Assembly: GCA_039808765.1 (NCBI GenBank)
Contig: JBDHTQ010000010.1
Coordinates: 1 to 64,000, forward strand
Source of the DNA: JBDHTQ01 sp039808765
Lineage (GTDB): Bacteria > Pseudomonadota > Alphaproteobacteria > UBA2400
Length of the DNA: 64,000 nt
Direction of reading: 5' to 3'
Shown: piece by piece, positions 50,502 through 60,266 of the stretch
Numbering within the stretch: the stretch's first letter is position 1
Layout: every line of letters begins with the position of its first letter
Made by a program: the position numbers and the translations under genes
Notes under the pieces: generated by a model
What the model was told of the DNA's origin: nothing
The model's input: the letters and a program-made list of their open reading frames with translations, nothing else
Databases searched by the model: none

Positions 50502-50975
50502 TTAAGCTCTCCTATCGGTGAGGACATTTTTACGATTGAGCGAGGCAAAATCGTAGGCTTTGGGGTTTTGAGCGCTATGCGGATGCTCAGCACCGACATA
50601 TACGCGCAGGTTGCCATATTGCTTACGGCCCAAAGGCTCGCGGTCCAACATGCGGCGAACAGCGTTGTAAATCAATTCTTCTGGCTTTTTACCGTTGAGG
50701 ATTTCGCCTTTGCTGCGTGCCTTAACACCGCCGACATATCCTGTGTGACGGTAGAAGATGCTGTTTTTGGCTTTGTTACCTGTCAGAGCAACCTTCTCGG
50801 CATTAATAACGACCACATGGTCACCACAATCGAGAAAGGGCGTATAAGTGGGCTTGTGCTTGCCCTTTAAAAGTTTGGCAATGTGCGAAGCCAGACGACC
50901 GAGGATGACGTCTTTCGCGTCAATCACAAGCCAGTCCTTCTGAATTTCGCCGCCTTTAAGAAACATTGTTTTCAT
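50502..50975 (-). CDS. rplM: 50S ribosomal protein L13
   Basis: A 157-residue protein started at the ATG 50973-50975 (MKTMFLKGGEIQKDWLVIDA). Signatures are GRLASHIAKLLKGKHKPTYTPF, DCGDHVVVINAEKVALTGNKA, HTGYVGGVK and GREPLGRKQYGNLRVYVGAEHPH. It is an early assembly protein of the large subunit. Transcribed ahead of rpsI. The open frame starts further up, but the L13 homology begins here. Confidence 0.97.
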   Translation of the reverse strand: MKTMFLKGGEIQKDWLVIDAKDVILGRLASHIAKLLKGKHKPTYTPFLDCGDHVVVINAEKVALTGNKAKNSIFYRHTGYVGGVKARSKGEILNGKKPEELIYNAVRRMLDREPLGRKQYGNLRVYVGAEHPHSAQNPKAYDFASLNRKNVLTDRRA

Positions 50976-51075
50976 AGTGATACTCACGGCAAGATGGTGA
51001 ACTTGGCCGTGGTTGTAGCGGATGAATGCCCGCCCCGTCAACACTTTTTTGATGTGGTATTATTATACCGACACA

Positions 51076-52425
51076 TTAACCAGCACGAGTATTTTGCTTG
51101 CCGGGTGCTGGCAGTGGCGCATCGATATATTTTGGATTAGCGAGTTTTTCGACCATAAAACCCTGCGGATCAATACCCAACACACTCATGCCAAAAGTAA
51201 TATCTTTAACCACTGCTTTTGTTGGTCTCATTTCGTAATGGCGTCGCATTGACAGACCGTATTCATAAAGGGTCCGCCGCTGATCAATCGTGGGAGTCTT
51301 ACCATTTCCAGCCAATACGATTTGAATAGCATTGTCGTTGCGCCCGGGCCAGCAGTTTCCCACCGCCTCAAGAGAACGTCCTGGAATAAGATCACCATTT
51401 TTCGCCAGTAGATAATGGCCACGAAAATCTGCCATTCCTGCGCGCTGATCTAGCTTGCGCAACTCCTCAATACTAAAAAAACTTCCTTCTGTCGGTTCAG
51501 CTTTAAACGGATCGTGAGAAGGCACAACGACAAGGGAAAAAACCTCCCGCGTTGCTGGCGCGTGATAAGGGAACCTTACCCCTTGAGTTAAATTGACAGC
51601 ACCTGCAGAAAAATTATTAAACAGCGTCCCCGGAGCGAGAGGACCACGCTGTTCAGCGGGTGTGCCTAGAATATCAAAAATATCATTCACGTTCGCGGGT
51701 GGTTTGATCTTGAACGCGACAGGTTCTTCATGACTAGACTGCGGTAACATTGGCCGCGAAGGCGTCGCTGGGGCAACGGCTAACTTTTCGTGGTGCATAA
51801 ACCTTGCGGCATCATCATCAGCAGCAGTAGAAGATGCTTCTGATGGCGACTCAGCGGCTCCTGCATTTTTTGTTTTGACAGGCGATTCAGGGGAAAACTC
51901 TTCCCACCCCTCCTCCACCTCTGTTGGTACTGCTGCTGTCTCGTCTTCATACGCATCTTCTGACGTTTTTTCTTCTATTTCTTCATCAGTGGGTGTTGAA
52001 GAAGATGGTGTTTGGGAAACCGGTGTTGCGGTTGCCTGCGCTTTAAAAGCACCCGTCGCCAAATCAACCAACTGTTGATTTCCACTAAAGGCAAGTTGAC
52101 CGCTTAAAATTTCGCGAACGGTTTTTCCCAAAAATTGTATTGCCTGCAACTGCTCAGACGTTGGCGGCATGGCGGGTGCCCCCAACAACTCAACAGCCAA
52201 AACATCCGGTGCATAGCCCGGCACCATCAGCTGAAAGGGCGTCATTGGCTCGGTTTGGCCATCGCGGAAGATTAGAATATGCGGTGGCTGTCGGCCATAG
52301 GGGTTGGTGATATATTCCAGCTGAATACGCGCAACCGAACGGTTGGTGTATCCTGCCGCCCCAGCCATGCCTAAGCGAAGTAGATCTTGAAGAAGATTAC
52401 GAATAGATGACGAAAAATCCGCCAT
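51076..52425 (-). CDS. Unidentified protein with a degenerate T7-lysozyme/amidase-like C-terminal domain
   Basis: A 449-residue soluble protein without signal peptide. An N-terminal domain (about 1-120) of unknown kind is followed by an acidic, Ser/Thr/Pro-rich disordered region (about 130-245). The C-terminal region (about 290-410) has FRGHYLLAKNGDLIPGR, EAVGNCWPGRNDNAIQI and TIDQRRTLYEYG. These match, in order and spacing, the amidase_2 fold of T7 lysozyme (YHFII..DG..GR, VG..A.GYN.NSIG). The zinc residues are not conserved: the VHCS position reads VVPS and no HH/Cys pair follows. It may bind rather than cut wall material, or not be related. Located between rplM and acpS. Confidence 0.7.
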   Translation of the reverse strand: MADFSSSIRNLLQDLLRLGMAGAAGYTNRSVARIQLEYITNPYGRQPPHILIFRDGQTEPMTPFQLMVPGYAPDVLAVELLGAPAMPPTSEQLQAIQFLGKTVREILSGQLAFSGNQQLVDLATGAFKAQATATPVSQTPSSSTPTDEEIEEKTSEDAYEDETAAVPTEVEEGWEEFSPESPVKTKNAGAAESPSEASSTAADDDAARFMHHEKLAVAPATPSRPMLPQSSHEEPVAFKIKPPANVNDIFDILGTPAEQRGPLAPGTLFNNFSAGAVNLTQGVRFPYHAPATREVFSLVVVPSHDPFKAEPTEGSFFSIEELRKLDQRAGMADFRGHYLLAKNGDLIPGRSLEAVGNCWPGRNDNAIQIVLAGNGKTPTIDQRRTLYEYGLSMRRHYEMRPTKAVVKDITFGMSVLGIDPQGFMVEKLANPKYIDAPLPAPGKQNTRAG

Positions 52426-52534
52426 GGCGCATAAAATCCCTTAAAATTTAAAATGTATGAAATAAATATATTTACCCTGTATCTTAGGCATAATATGGTT
52501 ACAATGTTCCTAACAAAATAAAAAAGGTTTGCAT

Positions 52535-52930
52535 GTGATTATTGGAATCGGTAGTGACTTTGTTAGTGTTGAGCGCATTGCGAAGGTATGGCAGCGCCAT
52601 CCAGAAAATTTTTTAGCACGTGTTTACACGCCAGCTGAACGAGATTATGCAACAGTACAACCTTCCCAAACCGTTCGCCGCCTTGCAAAACGCTTTGCCG
52701 CAAAAGAAGCTGTGGCCAAAGCTTTAGGTACAGGTCTGGGCGAATACGCCTTTTTTAATGAAATTGAAGTAATTCAAACAGTTAATAAAAAACCGGAAAT
52801 TACCCTCAGCGGTCGAGCAAAAGCTTATCTCGAAAACCTCGTTGGCAAAGAAAAACGAACAAAAATACACATTACCCTCACCGATGATGGCGATTTTGCC
52901 CTCGCATTTGCTGTGATTGAAGCGATTTAG
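52535..52930 (+). CDS. acpS: Holo-[acyl-carrier-protein] synthase
   Basis: A 131-residue phosphopantetheinyl transferase that attaches the 4'-phosphopantetheine arm of CoA to ACP. Motifs: IGIGSDFVSVERI with the magnesium-binding Asp, and RFAAKEAVAKALGTGLG with the second acidic site. The start is GTG at 52535, seven bases after AAGG; the frame is open to a TTG six bases upstream. First gene of the plus-strand row acpS-lepB-rnc-era. Confidence 0.94.
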   Translation: MIIGIGSDFVSVERIAKVWQRHPENFLARVYTPAERDYATVQPSQTVRRLAKRFAAKEAVAKALGTGLGEYAFFNEIEVIQTVNKKPEITLSGRAKAYLENLVGKEKRTKIHITLTDDGDFALAFAVIEAI

Positions 52931-53038
52931 AGAATTTTTCGCTTCCCCCTTTTGCTTCCCTCTTTTCAAGTGCAGAAGAAAGGGTTAGACAAGGGGCAGG
53001 TTTATCGTGCTGCGCAATCGTTGAAAGTCTTAACGCTT

Positions 53039-53839
53039 ATGTCTCAACTTCCTATCCAATCCTCCGCCTCTAACAACACACCCGTACGCGATGAAGAAGA
53101 GCCGGATAAACTTATCGAAATGTTTAAAACACTTTTATACGCAGTCTTGCTTGCACTCGTTATTCGAAGTGTGGCGTTTGAACCTTTCAATATTCCCTCG
53201 GGGTCAATGTTGCCCAACCTGTTGGTGGGAGATTATCTTTTTGTCAGCAAGTACAGCTATGGCTATAGCCGATACTCATTCCCCTTAAGCATCGTGCCGA
53301 TTGAAGATCGGTGGTGGCCGACGGGTCCCGCTGGCTTACCCAGCCGTGGCACAATTGTCGTCTTTAAACTCCCGAGTAACACAGCAATTGATTACATAAA
53401 AAGAGTTATTGGGTTGCCAGGTGACAAAATCCAAATGATTTCAGGCCGCCTTTACATCAATGGTGAACTTGTCGATCGGCAATATATTGGCACCTATGAA
53501 GCAATGGGCGCGGGTGGTGAAAAACAAACCCTCAAGCGTTATAAAGAAACATTGCCGGGTGGTGTTGTTCACGACATCATCGAGTTTAGTGATAACCAGC
53601 CCTATGACAATACAAACGTTTATACCGTTCCTCCCGGTCATTTTTTCATGATGGGTGATAATCGGGATAACTCAGCTGACAGTCGCGTCTTAGACCTAGT
53701 CGGCTATGTTCCAGAAGCAAACATTCTGGGGCCGGCACGCTGGCGTTTTTTCTCGGTTGAGAGTGGATTTTCACTGCTAAAACCATGGACGTGGGCAAAC
53801 AACATTCGCTGGTCACGAATCCTCGGCAAAATCCAATGA
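53039..53839 (+). CDS. lepB: Signal peptidase I
   Basis: A 266-residue membrane enzyme that removes signal peptides. One membrane helix (about 30-48), then SGSMLPNLLVGDYLFVSKY with the catalytic Ser, DYIKRVIGLPGD with the general-base Lys, and GDNRDNSADSR. The ATG at 53039 gives the usual short cytoplasmic start; a longer frame upstream is not needed. The stop overlaps the rnc start (ATGA). Confidence 0.95.
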   Translation: MSQLPIQSSASNNTPVRDEEEPDKLIEMFKTLLYAVLLALVIRSVAFEPFNIPSGSMLPNLLVGDYLFVSKYSYGYSRYSFPLSIVPIEDRWWPTGPAGLPSRGTIVVFKLPSNTAIDYIKRVIGLPGDKIQMISGRLYINGELVDRQYIGTYEAMGAGGEKQTLKRYKETLPGGVVHDIIEFSDNQPYDNTNVYTVPPGHFFMMGDNRDNSADSRVLDLVGYVPEANILGPARWRFFSVESGFSLLKPWTWANNIRWSRILGKIQ

Positions 53840-54555
53840 GCGATCCCACTTCTTTGCTTGGGTATAACTTTAAAGATAGCGCACTGAAAAATGCTGCTTT
53901 GCGTCATTCCAGCTTACAAAATCTTTCTAGCCAACAAGCAAAGAATAAAAATGTATCGATTAAAAGGGAACATTTTGAGCGACTAGAATTTTTGGGTGAT
54001 CGCGTTGTCGGTCTTGTTATTGCAGAAATGCTTTTACAAACATTCCCTAAAGAGTCTGAAGGTAGCCTAAGCCGTTATCATACAGCCTTGGTCAAAGCCC
54101 CCACGATGGCGCGCTTAGCACGCATGATCAAACTGGATATTCACCTCAATACCGCTCAGCAAGATGATCAAGGCAGAGGTGGGGGTGTACTTAATGAAAC
54201 CATTCTTGCTGATGCACTCGAAGCCTATCTTGGGGCTATCTATCTGGATTCGGACTGGAAAACCGCTCAAACCATTATAAAAAAATTATGGGAAAATGAA
54301 ATAAAGGCAATTACATCAACCGATTTACGCGATCATAAAACACGTTTGCAGGAATGGTCTCAAGCCCAAGGAGCGGGCTTACCAACCTATCGTGTGCTCA
54401 AACAGGATGGCCCAGCCCACGCCCCACATTTTGATGTAGAAGTCAGCCTGTCAAATGCAGTAAAACCATATTCAGCCCAAGGCTCTGGCCCGAACAAAAA
54501 AATTGCTGAGCAAAATGCGGCGCTAGCTTTTATGGAGAAGCATACTAATGAATGA
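53836..54555 (+). CDS. rnc: Ribonuclease III
   Basis: A 239-residue double-strand RNA nuclease. The catalytic motif is RLEFLGDRVVGLV, with the second acidic site in ETILADALEAYLGAIYLD. The C-terminal dsRNA-binding domain is DHKTRLQEWSQAQG ... GPNKKIAEQNAALA. It processes rRNA precursors. Started at the ATG 53836 overlapping the lepB stop. Overlaps era by 8 bases. Confidence 0.96.
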   Translation: MSDPTSLLGYNFKDSALKNAALRHSSLQNLSSQQAKNKNVSIKREHFERLEFLGDRVVGLVIAEMLLQTFPKESEGSLSRYHTALVKAPTMARLARMIKLDIHLNTAQQDDQGRGGGVLNETILADALEAYLGAIYLDSDWKTAQTIIKKLWENEIKAITSTDLRDHKTRLQEWSQAQGAGLPTYRVLKQDGPAHAPHFDVEVSLSNAVKPYSAQGSGPNKKIAEQNAALAFMEKHTNE

Positions 54556-55504
54556 CGATGCCCCTCAATCAAACAGCGATGCCAACATGGCATCGAATCA
54601 AAGCACAACAACCAAGTGCGGCTTTGTAGCTTTGCTGGGTGCGCCCAATGCAGGAAAATCAACACTCATCAACACACTTACAGGCACAAAACTGGCGATT
54701 GTTAGCCACCGCCCTGGCACCACCCGCACGCGCATGATCGGGATTTGCACCCATGATGAAAGCCAGATTATCTTTGTCGATTTACCTGGTATTTTTGCGC
54801 CCAAGGGCAAAATGCAAAAAATTATGGTGGACACGGCTTGGGAAGAGGCCAACACTGCAGACTGTGTTTTTGTGCTCGTAGATGCTTCGCGCAAGACAAT
54901 TGCTCCTGAAACTCAAACAATCCTTGATTGGCTCAAAGAGCACAAGCACCCTGCTGTATTAATCCTTAACAAAGTCGATCTAATTGATAAGCCGAAGCTT
55001 CTGCCACTTGCACAACAGTTAACAATGGATAATCTTTTTTCTCATGTCTTGATGATCTCGGCGAGCACCGGCGATGGCATCGATAAAGTGCTGCAAGCAG
55101 CCGAGGCAATGCTGCCGCACGGCCCTTGGCAATATCCTGCGGATCAACTTACAGATTTGCCTGAGCGCATTTGGGCAGCAGAGATCACGCGTGAGCAGGT
55201 TTTTCTGCAGCTTGAGCAAGAACTGCCTTATGCTACCGTCGTTGAAACAGAGTTTTGGCAAGAAAAAGGAAAACGCCTCATCGTTATCAACCAAGTGATT
55301 TATATTGATCGCGAAAGTCAAAAGGCCATTGTTCTTGGCAAAGCAGGGGCACGCATTAAACAAATTGGCACAGCCGCACGTATCGAGATGGAAAAAGAGC
55401 TGGAGTGCAAAGTCCACCTTACCTTACATGTGAAGGTAAAAAATAAATGGGCTGAAGATCCTCACTTTTTGCGTGAACAAGGCTTGCTAGGCGATAAAAT
55501 TTAA
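54548..55504 (+). CDS. era: GTPase Era
   Basis: A 318-residue GTPase involved in 16S rRNA and 30S assembly. G-motifs: GAPNAGKST, DLPGIF, NKVD and ISASTGDG; the C-terminal KH domain has GKRLIVINQVIYIDRESQ and VLGKAGARIKQIGTAARIEME. Last gene of the lepB-rnc-era unit. In relatives recO usually follows; here the next gene is rnr on the opposite strand. Confidence 0.96.
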   Translation: MNDDAPQSNSDANMASNQSTTTKCGFVALLGAPNAGKSTLINTLTGTKLAIVSHRPGTTRTRMIGICTHDESQIIFVDLPGIFAPKGKMQKIMVDTAWEEANTADCVFVLVDASRKTIAPETQTILDWLKEHKHPAVLILNKVDLIDKPKLLPLAQQLTMDNLFSHVLMISASTGDGIDKVLQAAEAMLPHGPWQYPADQLTDLPERIWAAEITREQVFLQLEQELPYATVVETEFWQEKGKRLIVINQVIYIDRESQKAIVLGKAGARIKQIGTAARIEMEKELECKVHLTLHVKVKNKWAEDPHFLREQGLLGDKI

Positions 55505-55595
55505 GCAAAGATCGCTTCGATTTTAGCGACAAAAATCAACACATAATGGCCCGTATTGGAGGTATTGCGTTTGCACTTTGAGACGGCCTTCCCCC

Positions 55596-58130
55596 TTACT
55601 CCCCGGTCCAATCAAAGCTCTTCTTGCGTCGCTTTTGTTTATGATCAAGTTTTTTTGCAGCTTTCTTCTTCTGCACGACGGATTTATCAGCTCCAAACGT
55701 TGATTGATCAGGGGAATGAGTTGGTCGATTCTTTTTAGATGGAATGGCAGCCGCTTTCATTTCAGAATCATACCGCAGCTCTGGCGATGATTTTGATGAT
55801 AATTTACTTGGTGTCGCCTTTGAATGGGGTGAAACAAACTCATCGCTTGATGTGCTCACTTTCATGAGCTTTTTCTTTTTGTCTGATGATGGTGTTTTAC
55901 TCAATGAATCTGGCTCTTTTGCATTCATCCATGATTTTTTAGAAAAACCACCTCCACTCTTTTTGAGCGGAAGTTTCTCCGATTTTTTGAAAGAAGATGT
56001 ATGTTTTTTGCCAGGTTTACGATTGACAGGTGGCCAGTTTTCCTCTGGTTCTTCAATCGATATCAATTCAAATACAGCACTTCCAACAAGAGGGTCGGCA
56101 GAAAGCAAACGCACAGAACAAGCCGCTCCTAACCGATAAACTTTACCCCAGCGACGCCCTACCAAACAGTGATGTGCTTCATCATGATCATAACGATCAT
56201 CCTGTAGGCTGTTCATGGGCACAAGGCCATCCACTTTTGTTTCATCCAACGTTACAAAAATGCCAAAGCGTGTCACACCACTCACTTTTCCTTTAAGTGT
56301 CTCGCCAATATGATCAATCAAATAAAGCGCGGAATAGCGGTCCATCGCATCGCGTTCCGCAAGAGCAGAGCGTCTCTCCGTTGAGGAAATATGATCAGAG
56401 ATATCTTGCAGTTTTTCTATTTCATGCTTGCTCATCCCGCCATCACCCAAATGAAAAGCTGCAACGAGTCCGCGATGCACAATCAAATCTGCATAACGAC
56501 GAATGGGTGAGGTAAAATGCGCATAATGCGTTAAAGCCAAGCCAAAATGGCCTTTGTTTTCGGGGCCATAATAGGCCTGTGATTGGCTGCGTAATACTAC
56601 GGTGCTGATCAGGTTTGATAGCGGTGATGTGTTGGCATCTGTTAAAATTTTTGCAAACAAACGTGGATGTAAGACGTCAGCTTGAGGAAGACTATACCCC
56701 ATCGGCTTTAAAAAAATCCGTAAGGCTTCGGCTTTAGCATCTGAAGGGGGCTCGTGAACACGATAAATGCCCGCCATGCCTTGATCTTCAAGTGCACGCG
56801 CCGCTGCAATATTGGCCGTGATCATAAATTCTTCAATCAAACGATGACTATCAAGCCGCTCACGCATTACAATCGCTTTCACACGCTTGTTTTCGTCCAA
56901 TTGAACTTCGCGTTCAGGTAAATCTAACTCGAGTGTACCCCGTGATTTGCGCGCAGAAAAAAGAGTTTCAAAAGCACCATACAGCGGCTTGATCACTGGA
57001 CCAAGCAACGGCGCTGTCAGTTCATCGCCCTTGCCATCCATCGCGTTTTGCACCTGAATGTATGTTAGTCGCGCTGCTGACTTCATCAACCCTCTAAAAA
57101 ACTCATAACGCGTAAGCTGACCCGTTGAATCGACCCAGAGCCAACAGGCAATGCACGCCCGGTCTTCCTGCGGCACCAACGAGCATAATCCATTTGAAAG
57201 AGCTTCGGGCAACATAGGAACAACGCGGTCGGGAAAGTAGGTTGAATTACCACGCTCATAAGCACTCTTATCAAGCAAACTACCAGGATGAACATAATGC
57301 GAAACGTCAGCAATCGCCACCAATAGCTTCCAGCCTTTTCCATCATGCTCTGCATAGACCGCATCGTCAAAATCACGCGCCCTTGCATCATCGATGGTTA
57401 CCAAAGGGATATGACGTATATCCATTCTTTTATCTAACGATGCAGGCGAGCAGCCCTCTGCTTGAGCAATAACATCGTTAGAAAATTGGTTGGGAATTTC
57501 GTGCGTATGAATAGCAATCAAACTGATTGAATGTGGATCACTCGGCAATCCCAAACGTTCAATAATGCGGCCACGCGGCAATCCCATCGCGGACCCTGCC
57601 ATCATTTCAGCAACGACCAGCTCGCCATGAACTGCTTCGTTGCGTTCGGAAGGCGGAATGGCAACTTCATCTTTTTGCCGACGATCGCTGGAAACAACAC
57701 GTGCACCTTGTGGCGTCTCTTGAAACAAGCCAACAATGCGTGCCGTTTTCATGGCCTCAAGCTTACGTAAAATTGTGCCATTATAGGCGCGGGGTGATAA
57801 GCGTTTTAAGCGTACAAGCGCCCGTTCACCAATCCCCAAAGCAGCATGACCTGTTGCAGGCTGAAGAAAAATTTTAGGTGGTTTACCCTCACCTTCTTTC
57901 CAATCTGCTGGATATGCAATAGCCTCGCCATCCTCATCAATCATGGATACCTGAACAACAGCGACTTCTGGCAATGTCCAATTACGTCGTGTTTTGTCAT
58001 CAACGTCGTGGTGCCCTCGCCTCCCCGAAAATGAAGGAGTAGAACGCTTTTTAGGTCCTCCGAAAGTTTTAGCTTTTGAATTAAATTTGCCTTTTTTCGT
58101 TTTATCTTGGCTATCTTCGCGTTTGGTCAT
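55596..58130 (-). CDS. rnr: Ribonuclease R
   Basis: An 844-residue 3'-5' exoribonuclease. Order: basic N-terminus, cold-shock/OB domains (about 60-220), RNB catalytic domain (about 250-590) with TIDDARARDFDDAVYAEHDG and the metal-binding Asp residues, then an S1 domain (about 630-715, GKVSGVTRFGIFVTLDE). The C-terminal 125 residues are Lys/Ser-rich and disordered. It degrades structured RNA and takes part in rRNA quality control. Converges with era; its start overlaps the midA stop (ATGA). Confidence 0.96.
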   Translation of the reverse strand: MTKREDSQDKTKKGKFNSKAKTFGGPKKRSTPSFSGRRGHHDVDDKTRRNWTLPEVAVVQVSMIDEDGEAIAYPADWKEGEGKPPKIFLQPATGHAALGIGERALVRLKRLSPRAYNGTILRKLEAMKTARIVGLFQETPQGARVVSSDRRQKDEVAIPPSERNEAVHGELVVAEMMAGSAMGLPRGRIIERLGLPSDPHSISLIAIHTHEIPNQFSNDVIAQAEGCSPASLDKRMDIRHIPLVTIDDARARDFDDAVYAEHDGKGWKLLVAIADVSHYVHPGSLLDKSAYERGNSTYFPDRVVPMLPEALSNGLCSLVPQEDRACIACWLWVDSTGQLTRYEFFRGLMKSAARLTYIQVQNAMDGKGDELTAPLLGPVIKPLYGAFETLFSARKSRGTLELDLPEREVQLDENKRVKAIVMRERLDSHRLIEEFMITANIAAARALEDQGMAGIYRVHEPPSDAKAEALRIFLKPMGYSLPQADVLHPRLFAKILTDANTSPLSNLISTVVLRSQSQAYYGPENKGHFGLALTHYAHFTSPIRRYADLIVHRGLVAAFHLGDGGMSKHEIEKLQDISDHISSTERRSALAERDAMDRYSALYLIDHIGETLKGKVSGVTRFGIFVTLDETKVDGLVPMNSLQDDRYDHDEAHHCLVGRRWGKVYRLGAACSVRLLSADPLVGSAVFELISIEEPEENWPPVNRKPGKKHTSSFKKSEKLPLKKSGGGFSKKSWMNAKEPDSLSKTPSSDKKKKLMKVSTSSDEFVSPHSKATPSKLSSKSSPELRYDSEMKAAAIPSKKNRPTHSPDQSTFGADKSVVQKKKAAKKLDHKQKRRKKSFDWTGE

Positions 58131-59197
58131 AAATGAAATCCTGAAGGTGTAGGGGTTGCGCGATCAGTGACCGCCATGACTTTAAAAAGTTTTCCCATCG
58201 CGCTTGCGCTTGATTGATCTGTTAGACGCTGAAGCGCTGTGACGAGACTTCTAGACTGCGTTTCATCAGCACGCATTACGAGCTGCTCGGTTCGTTCACG
58301 AATCCCCACTTCCATCAACCAGTCACCCATGTTTTTTGTTCCATGAATGCGGCAGCCAATTTTACGCATCGCTATGGCCAGTGGCTCGAAATTGACATGT
58401 GCGGTTAAATCAGCAACGCCGGGTGCCGTCAGAGGATGGGCCGCACGATGGTGACTAATCGCTTGTAGCGTTTCTCCATAAACTTCATCGTCACCATAAT
58501 CAATAATTAAAGCAGCTCCGCGATTTTTTACAATTGGACGCGCAATGGCCGATGCGAATTCGCCCGCGCCTGGACAAACTTCAACAACCGATTCTTCGGG
58601 CATGTCAAAACTGGGGCAATCAGGCGCTGTTTGAAGAACAAAAACCAGACTTCCTGTAGGAGAAAGCCCCACACGTCGTTCCATCCATCCCTGTCTTAAG
58701 CGAACAAATTGCTTAATCGGCAATGCGTCAAAAACTTCATTCGCAATCGTGATGGTCGGAAGGTTAGGAAGCTGCTCTAACTTTTCAATCCATGTTGGAT
58801 TGTACGCTCCCAAAAGTTCGTTCTGACGTTTTCTCAGAAGCAGACTAGGCTCAACCAGATACAGATTTGCTGCATTTAAAAACTCGGGCGCGACACGCGC
58901 CGCACGCAATGCATCGTGCATGAGCGTTCCGCGCCCCGGCCCTATTTCTACCAGCGAAAAATTTGCAGGTCGGCCTATTGATTGCCAGATATCAATACAC
59001 CACAAACCAATCAATTCACCAAAGGCCTGTGTCATTTCGGGGGCTGTGATAAAATCTCCCCCCGCACCAAAAGGATCTTTGGTCATGTAATAACCGTACT
59101 CAGGATGCATAAGCGCAAGCCTCATATACTCTTCAAGTGATATAGGGCCGGACTGCTGAATCTTGGTGCGGATAATTTCCATCAGATTAGTTGGCAT
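58127..59197 (-). CDS. SAM-dependent methyltransferase, MidA/NDUFAF7 family
   Basis: A 356-residue protein started at 59197 (MPTNLMEIIRTKIQ), with AGAAG six bases upstream. Family marks: GPISLEEYMRLALMHPEYGYYM, EIGPGRGTLMHDALRAAR (the SAM-binding motif), and PGAGEFASAIARPI. The mitochondrial relative NDUFAF7 dimethylates an arginine of complex I subunit NDUFS2; the bacterial role may be similar. Overlaps lgt upstream by 11 bases and rnr downstream by 4. Confidence 0.92.
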   Translation of the reverse strand: MPTNLMEIIRTKIQQSGPISLEEYMRLALMHPEYGYYMTKDPFGAGGDFITAPEMTQAFGELIGLWCIDIWQSIGRPANFSLVEIGPGRGTLMHDALRAARVAPEFLNAANLYLVEPSLLLRKRQNELLGAYNPTWIEKLEQLPNLPTITIANEVFDALPIKQFVRLRQGWMERRVGLSPTGSLVFVLQTAPDCPSFDMPEESVVEVCPGAGEFASAIARPIVKNRGAALIIDYGDDEVYGETLQAISHHRAAHPLTAPGVADLTAHVNFEPLAIAMRKIGCRIHGTKNMGDWLMEVGIRERTEQLVMRADETQSRSLVTALQRLTDQSSASAMGKLFKVMAVTDRATPTPSGFHL

Positions 59198-59978
59198 TTT
59201 TTCTTCTCGCATAAAAGATCACGATAATACCCACCCAAAACATAGGAAGGCATAAAAGCTGACCCATTGTAGCACCTGCATATAAAAAGCCCAGTTGCAT
59301 GTCCGGTTCGCGGAAAAATTCACACAAGAAACGGAATACGGCATAGCCCGATAAGAAACATCCCCCTACAAAACCGGGTTTTTTCAGCATATGAGCATAA
59401 CGCACAAGAATGAAAAGAATGACAAAAAGCAGCAATCCTTCGCTCGCTGCTTCATAAAGCTGGCTAGGATGACGGGGCAACATGTCTGGCGCGTGAGGAA
59501 AAACCACACCCCACGGCAATGTGGTGTGCCGTCCAAACAATTCGCCGTTAATAAAATTGGTAAGACGCCCTAAAAACAAGCCGATTGGCCCGGCGGCAGC
59601 AACCAGATCACATAACGTAAGCGGATTAATTTTTTCACGCCGCGCAAAGATCAAGGCCGCGCTGATAATACCGATTAACCCCCCGTGAAAAGACATTCCA
59701 CCTTGCCATACATACAAAATCTCAAGCGGATGCATGGAGTAGTAAAGCGGATTATAAAAAACCACATACCCTACTCGCCCCCCCAATAAAACACCGGCAA
59801 TCGCCCAATTTAAGAAACGATCGAGTTGCTCTCGGGTCATGGGAAGGTTTTGTGTTTTCACCAACTTGGCAATGTAGCCCCACCCCAATAAAAAACCAGC
59901 AAGATAAGCCAGTGCATACCAATGAACAGCGATGGGGCCCAGCTGAATGGCAATTGGATCAAAATCTGCAACCATCAT
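59187..59978 (-). CDS. lgt: Prolipoprotein diacylglyceryl transferase
   Basis: A 263-residue membrane enzyme that adds diacylglycerol to the lipobox cysteine. Conserved: HGGLIGI, GRLTNFINGELFGRHT and RHPSQLYEA, with the essential His, Arg and Asn. About seven membrane helices. It and the methyltransferase are paired in most alphaproteobacteria. The small I78 gene lies upstream with 3 bases between them. Confidence 0.96.
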   Translation of the reverse strand: MMVADFDPIAIQLGPIAVHWYALAYLAGFLLGWGYIAKLVKTQNLPMTREQLDRFLNWAIAGVLLGGRVGYVVFYNPLYYSMHPLEILYVWQGGMSFHGGLIGIISAALIFARREKINPLTLCDLVAAAGPIGLFLGRLTNFINGELFGRHTTLPWGVVFPHAPDMLPRHPSQLYEAASEGLLLFVILFILVRYAHMLKKPGFVGGCFLSGYAVFRFLCEFFREPDMQLGFLYAGATMGQLLCLPMFWVGIIVIFYARRKNAN

Positions 59979-59981
59979 TAT

Positions 59982-60266
59982 CTAACCAATAAAAACGCGT
60001 ACAACACAATTATTTTCATCAACCTCTATGTTTATTCGGTCCTCGCTGTAATCCATGGTGATTCGTTCCATGGGATGAATAACCCGCAAATTTTTACCCA
60101 GCATTTCCTGAGACGTGAGGGTTTGCGTGGCTTGAGGTACAGCTTCTGAATCCGTTGCCATTCTTCGCTCTGAAGCTTGGGGGGAATGCGGACCGGTAAG
60201 CAAGGCGCCTAAGCCAGCACTTGCCATGGTGACGAGAAGTGTTCGTCGTGATGTGTTTTTACTCAT
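59982..60266 (-). CDS. Exported I78-family peptidase inhibitor-like protein
   Basis: A 94-residue protein started at ATG 60264-60266 (MSKNTSRRTLLVTMASAG). The N-terminus has twin arginines and a hydrophobic stretch, so a Tat or Sec signal. The C-terminal domain MDYSEDRINIEVDENNCVVRVFIG is the I78 inhibitor signature (DYR-x-RxNVxVD, ending in cGly). These proteins inhibit serine proteases in the periplasm. The target is unknown. It precedes lgt by 3 bases. Confidence 0.8.
   Translation of the reverse strand: MSKNTSRRTLLVTMASAGLGALLTGPHSPQASERRMATDSEAVPQATQTLTSQEMLGKNLRVIHPMERITMDYSEDRINIEVDENNCVVRVFIG

Noticed and set aside
57086..57391. Frames of 60-130 codons inside rnr and other long genes
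   Set aside because: All are shadows of the real gene in other frames, without ribosome binding sites or protein-like composition.
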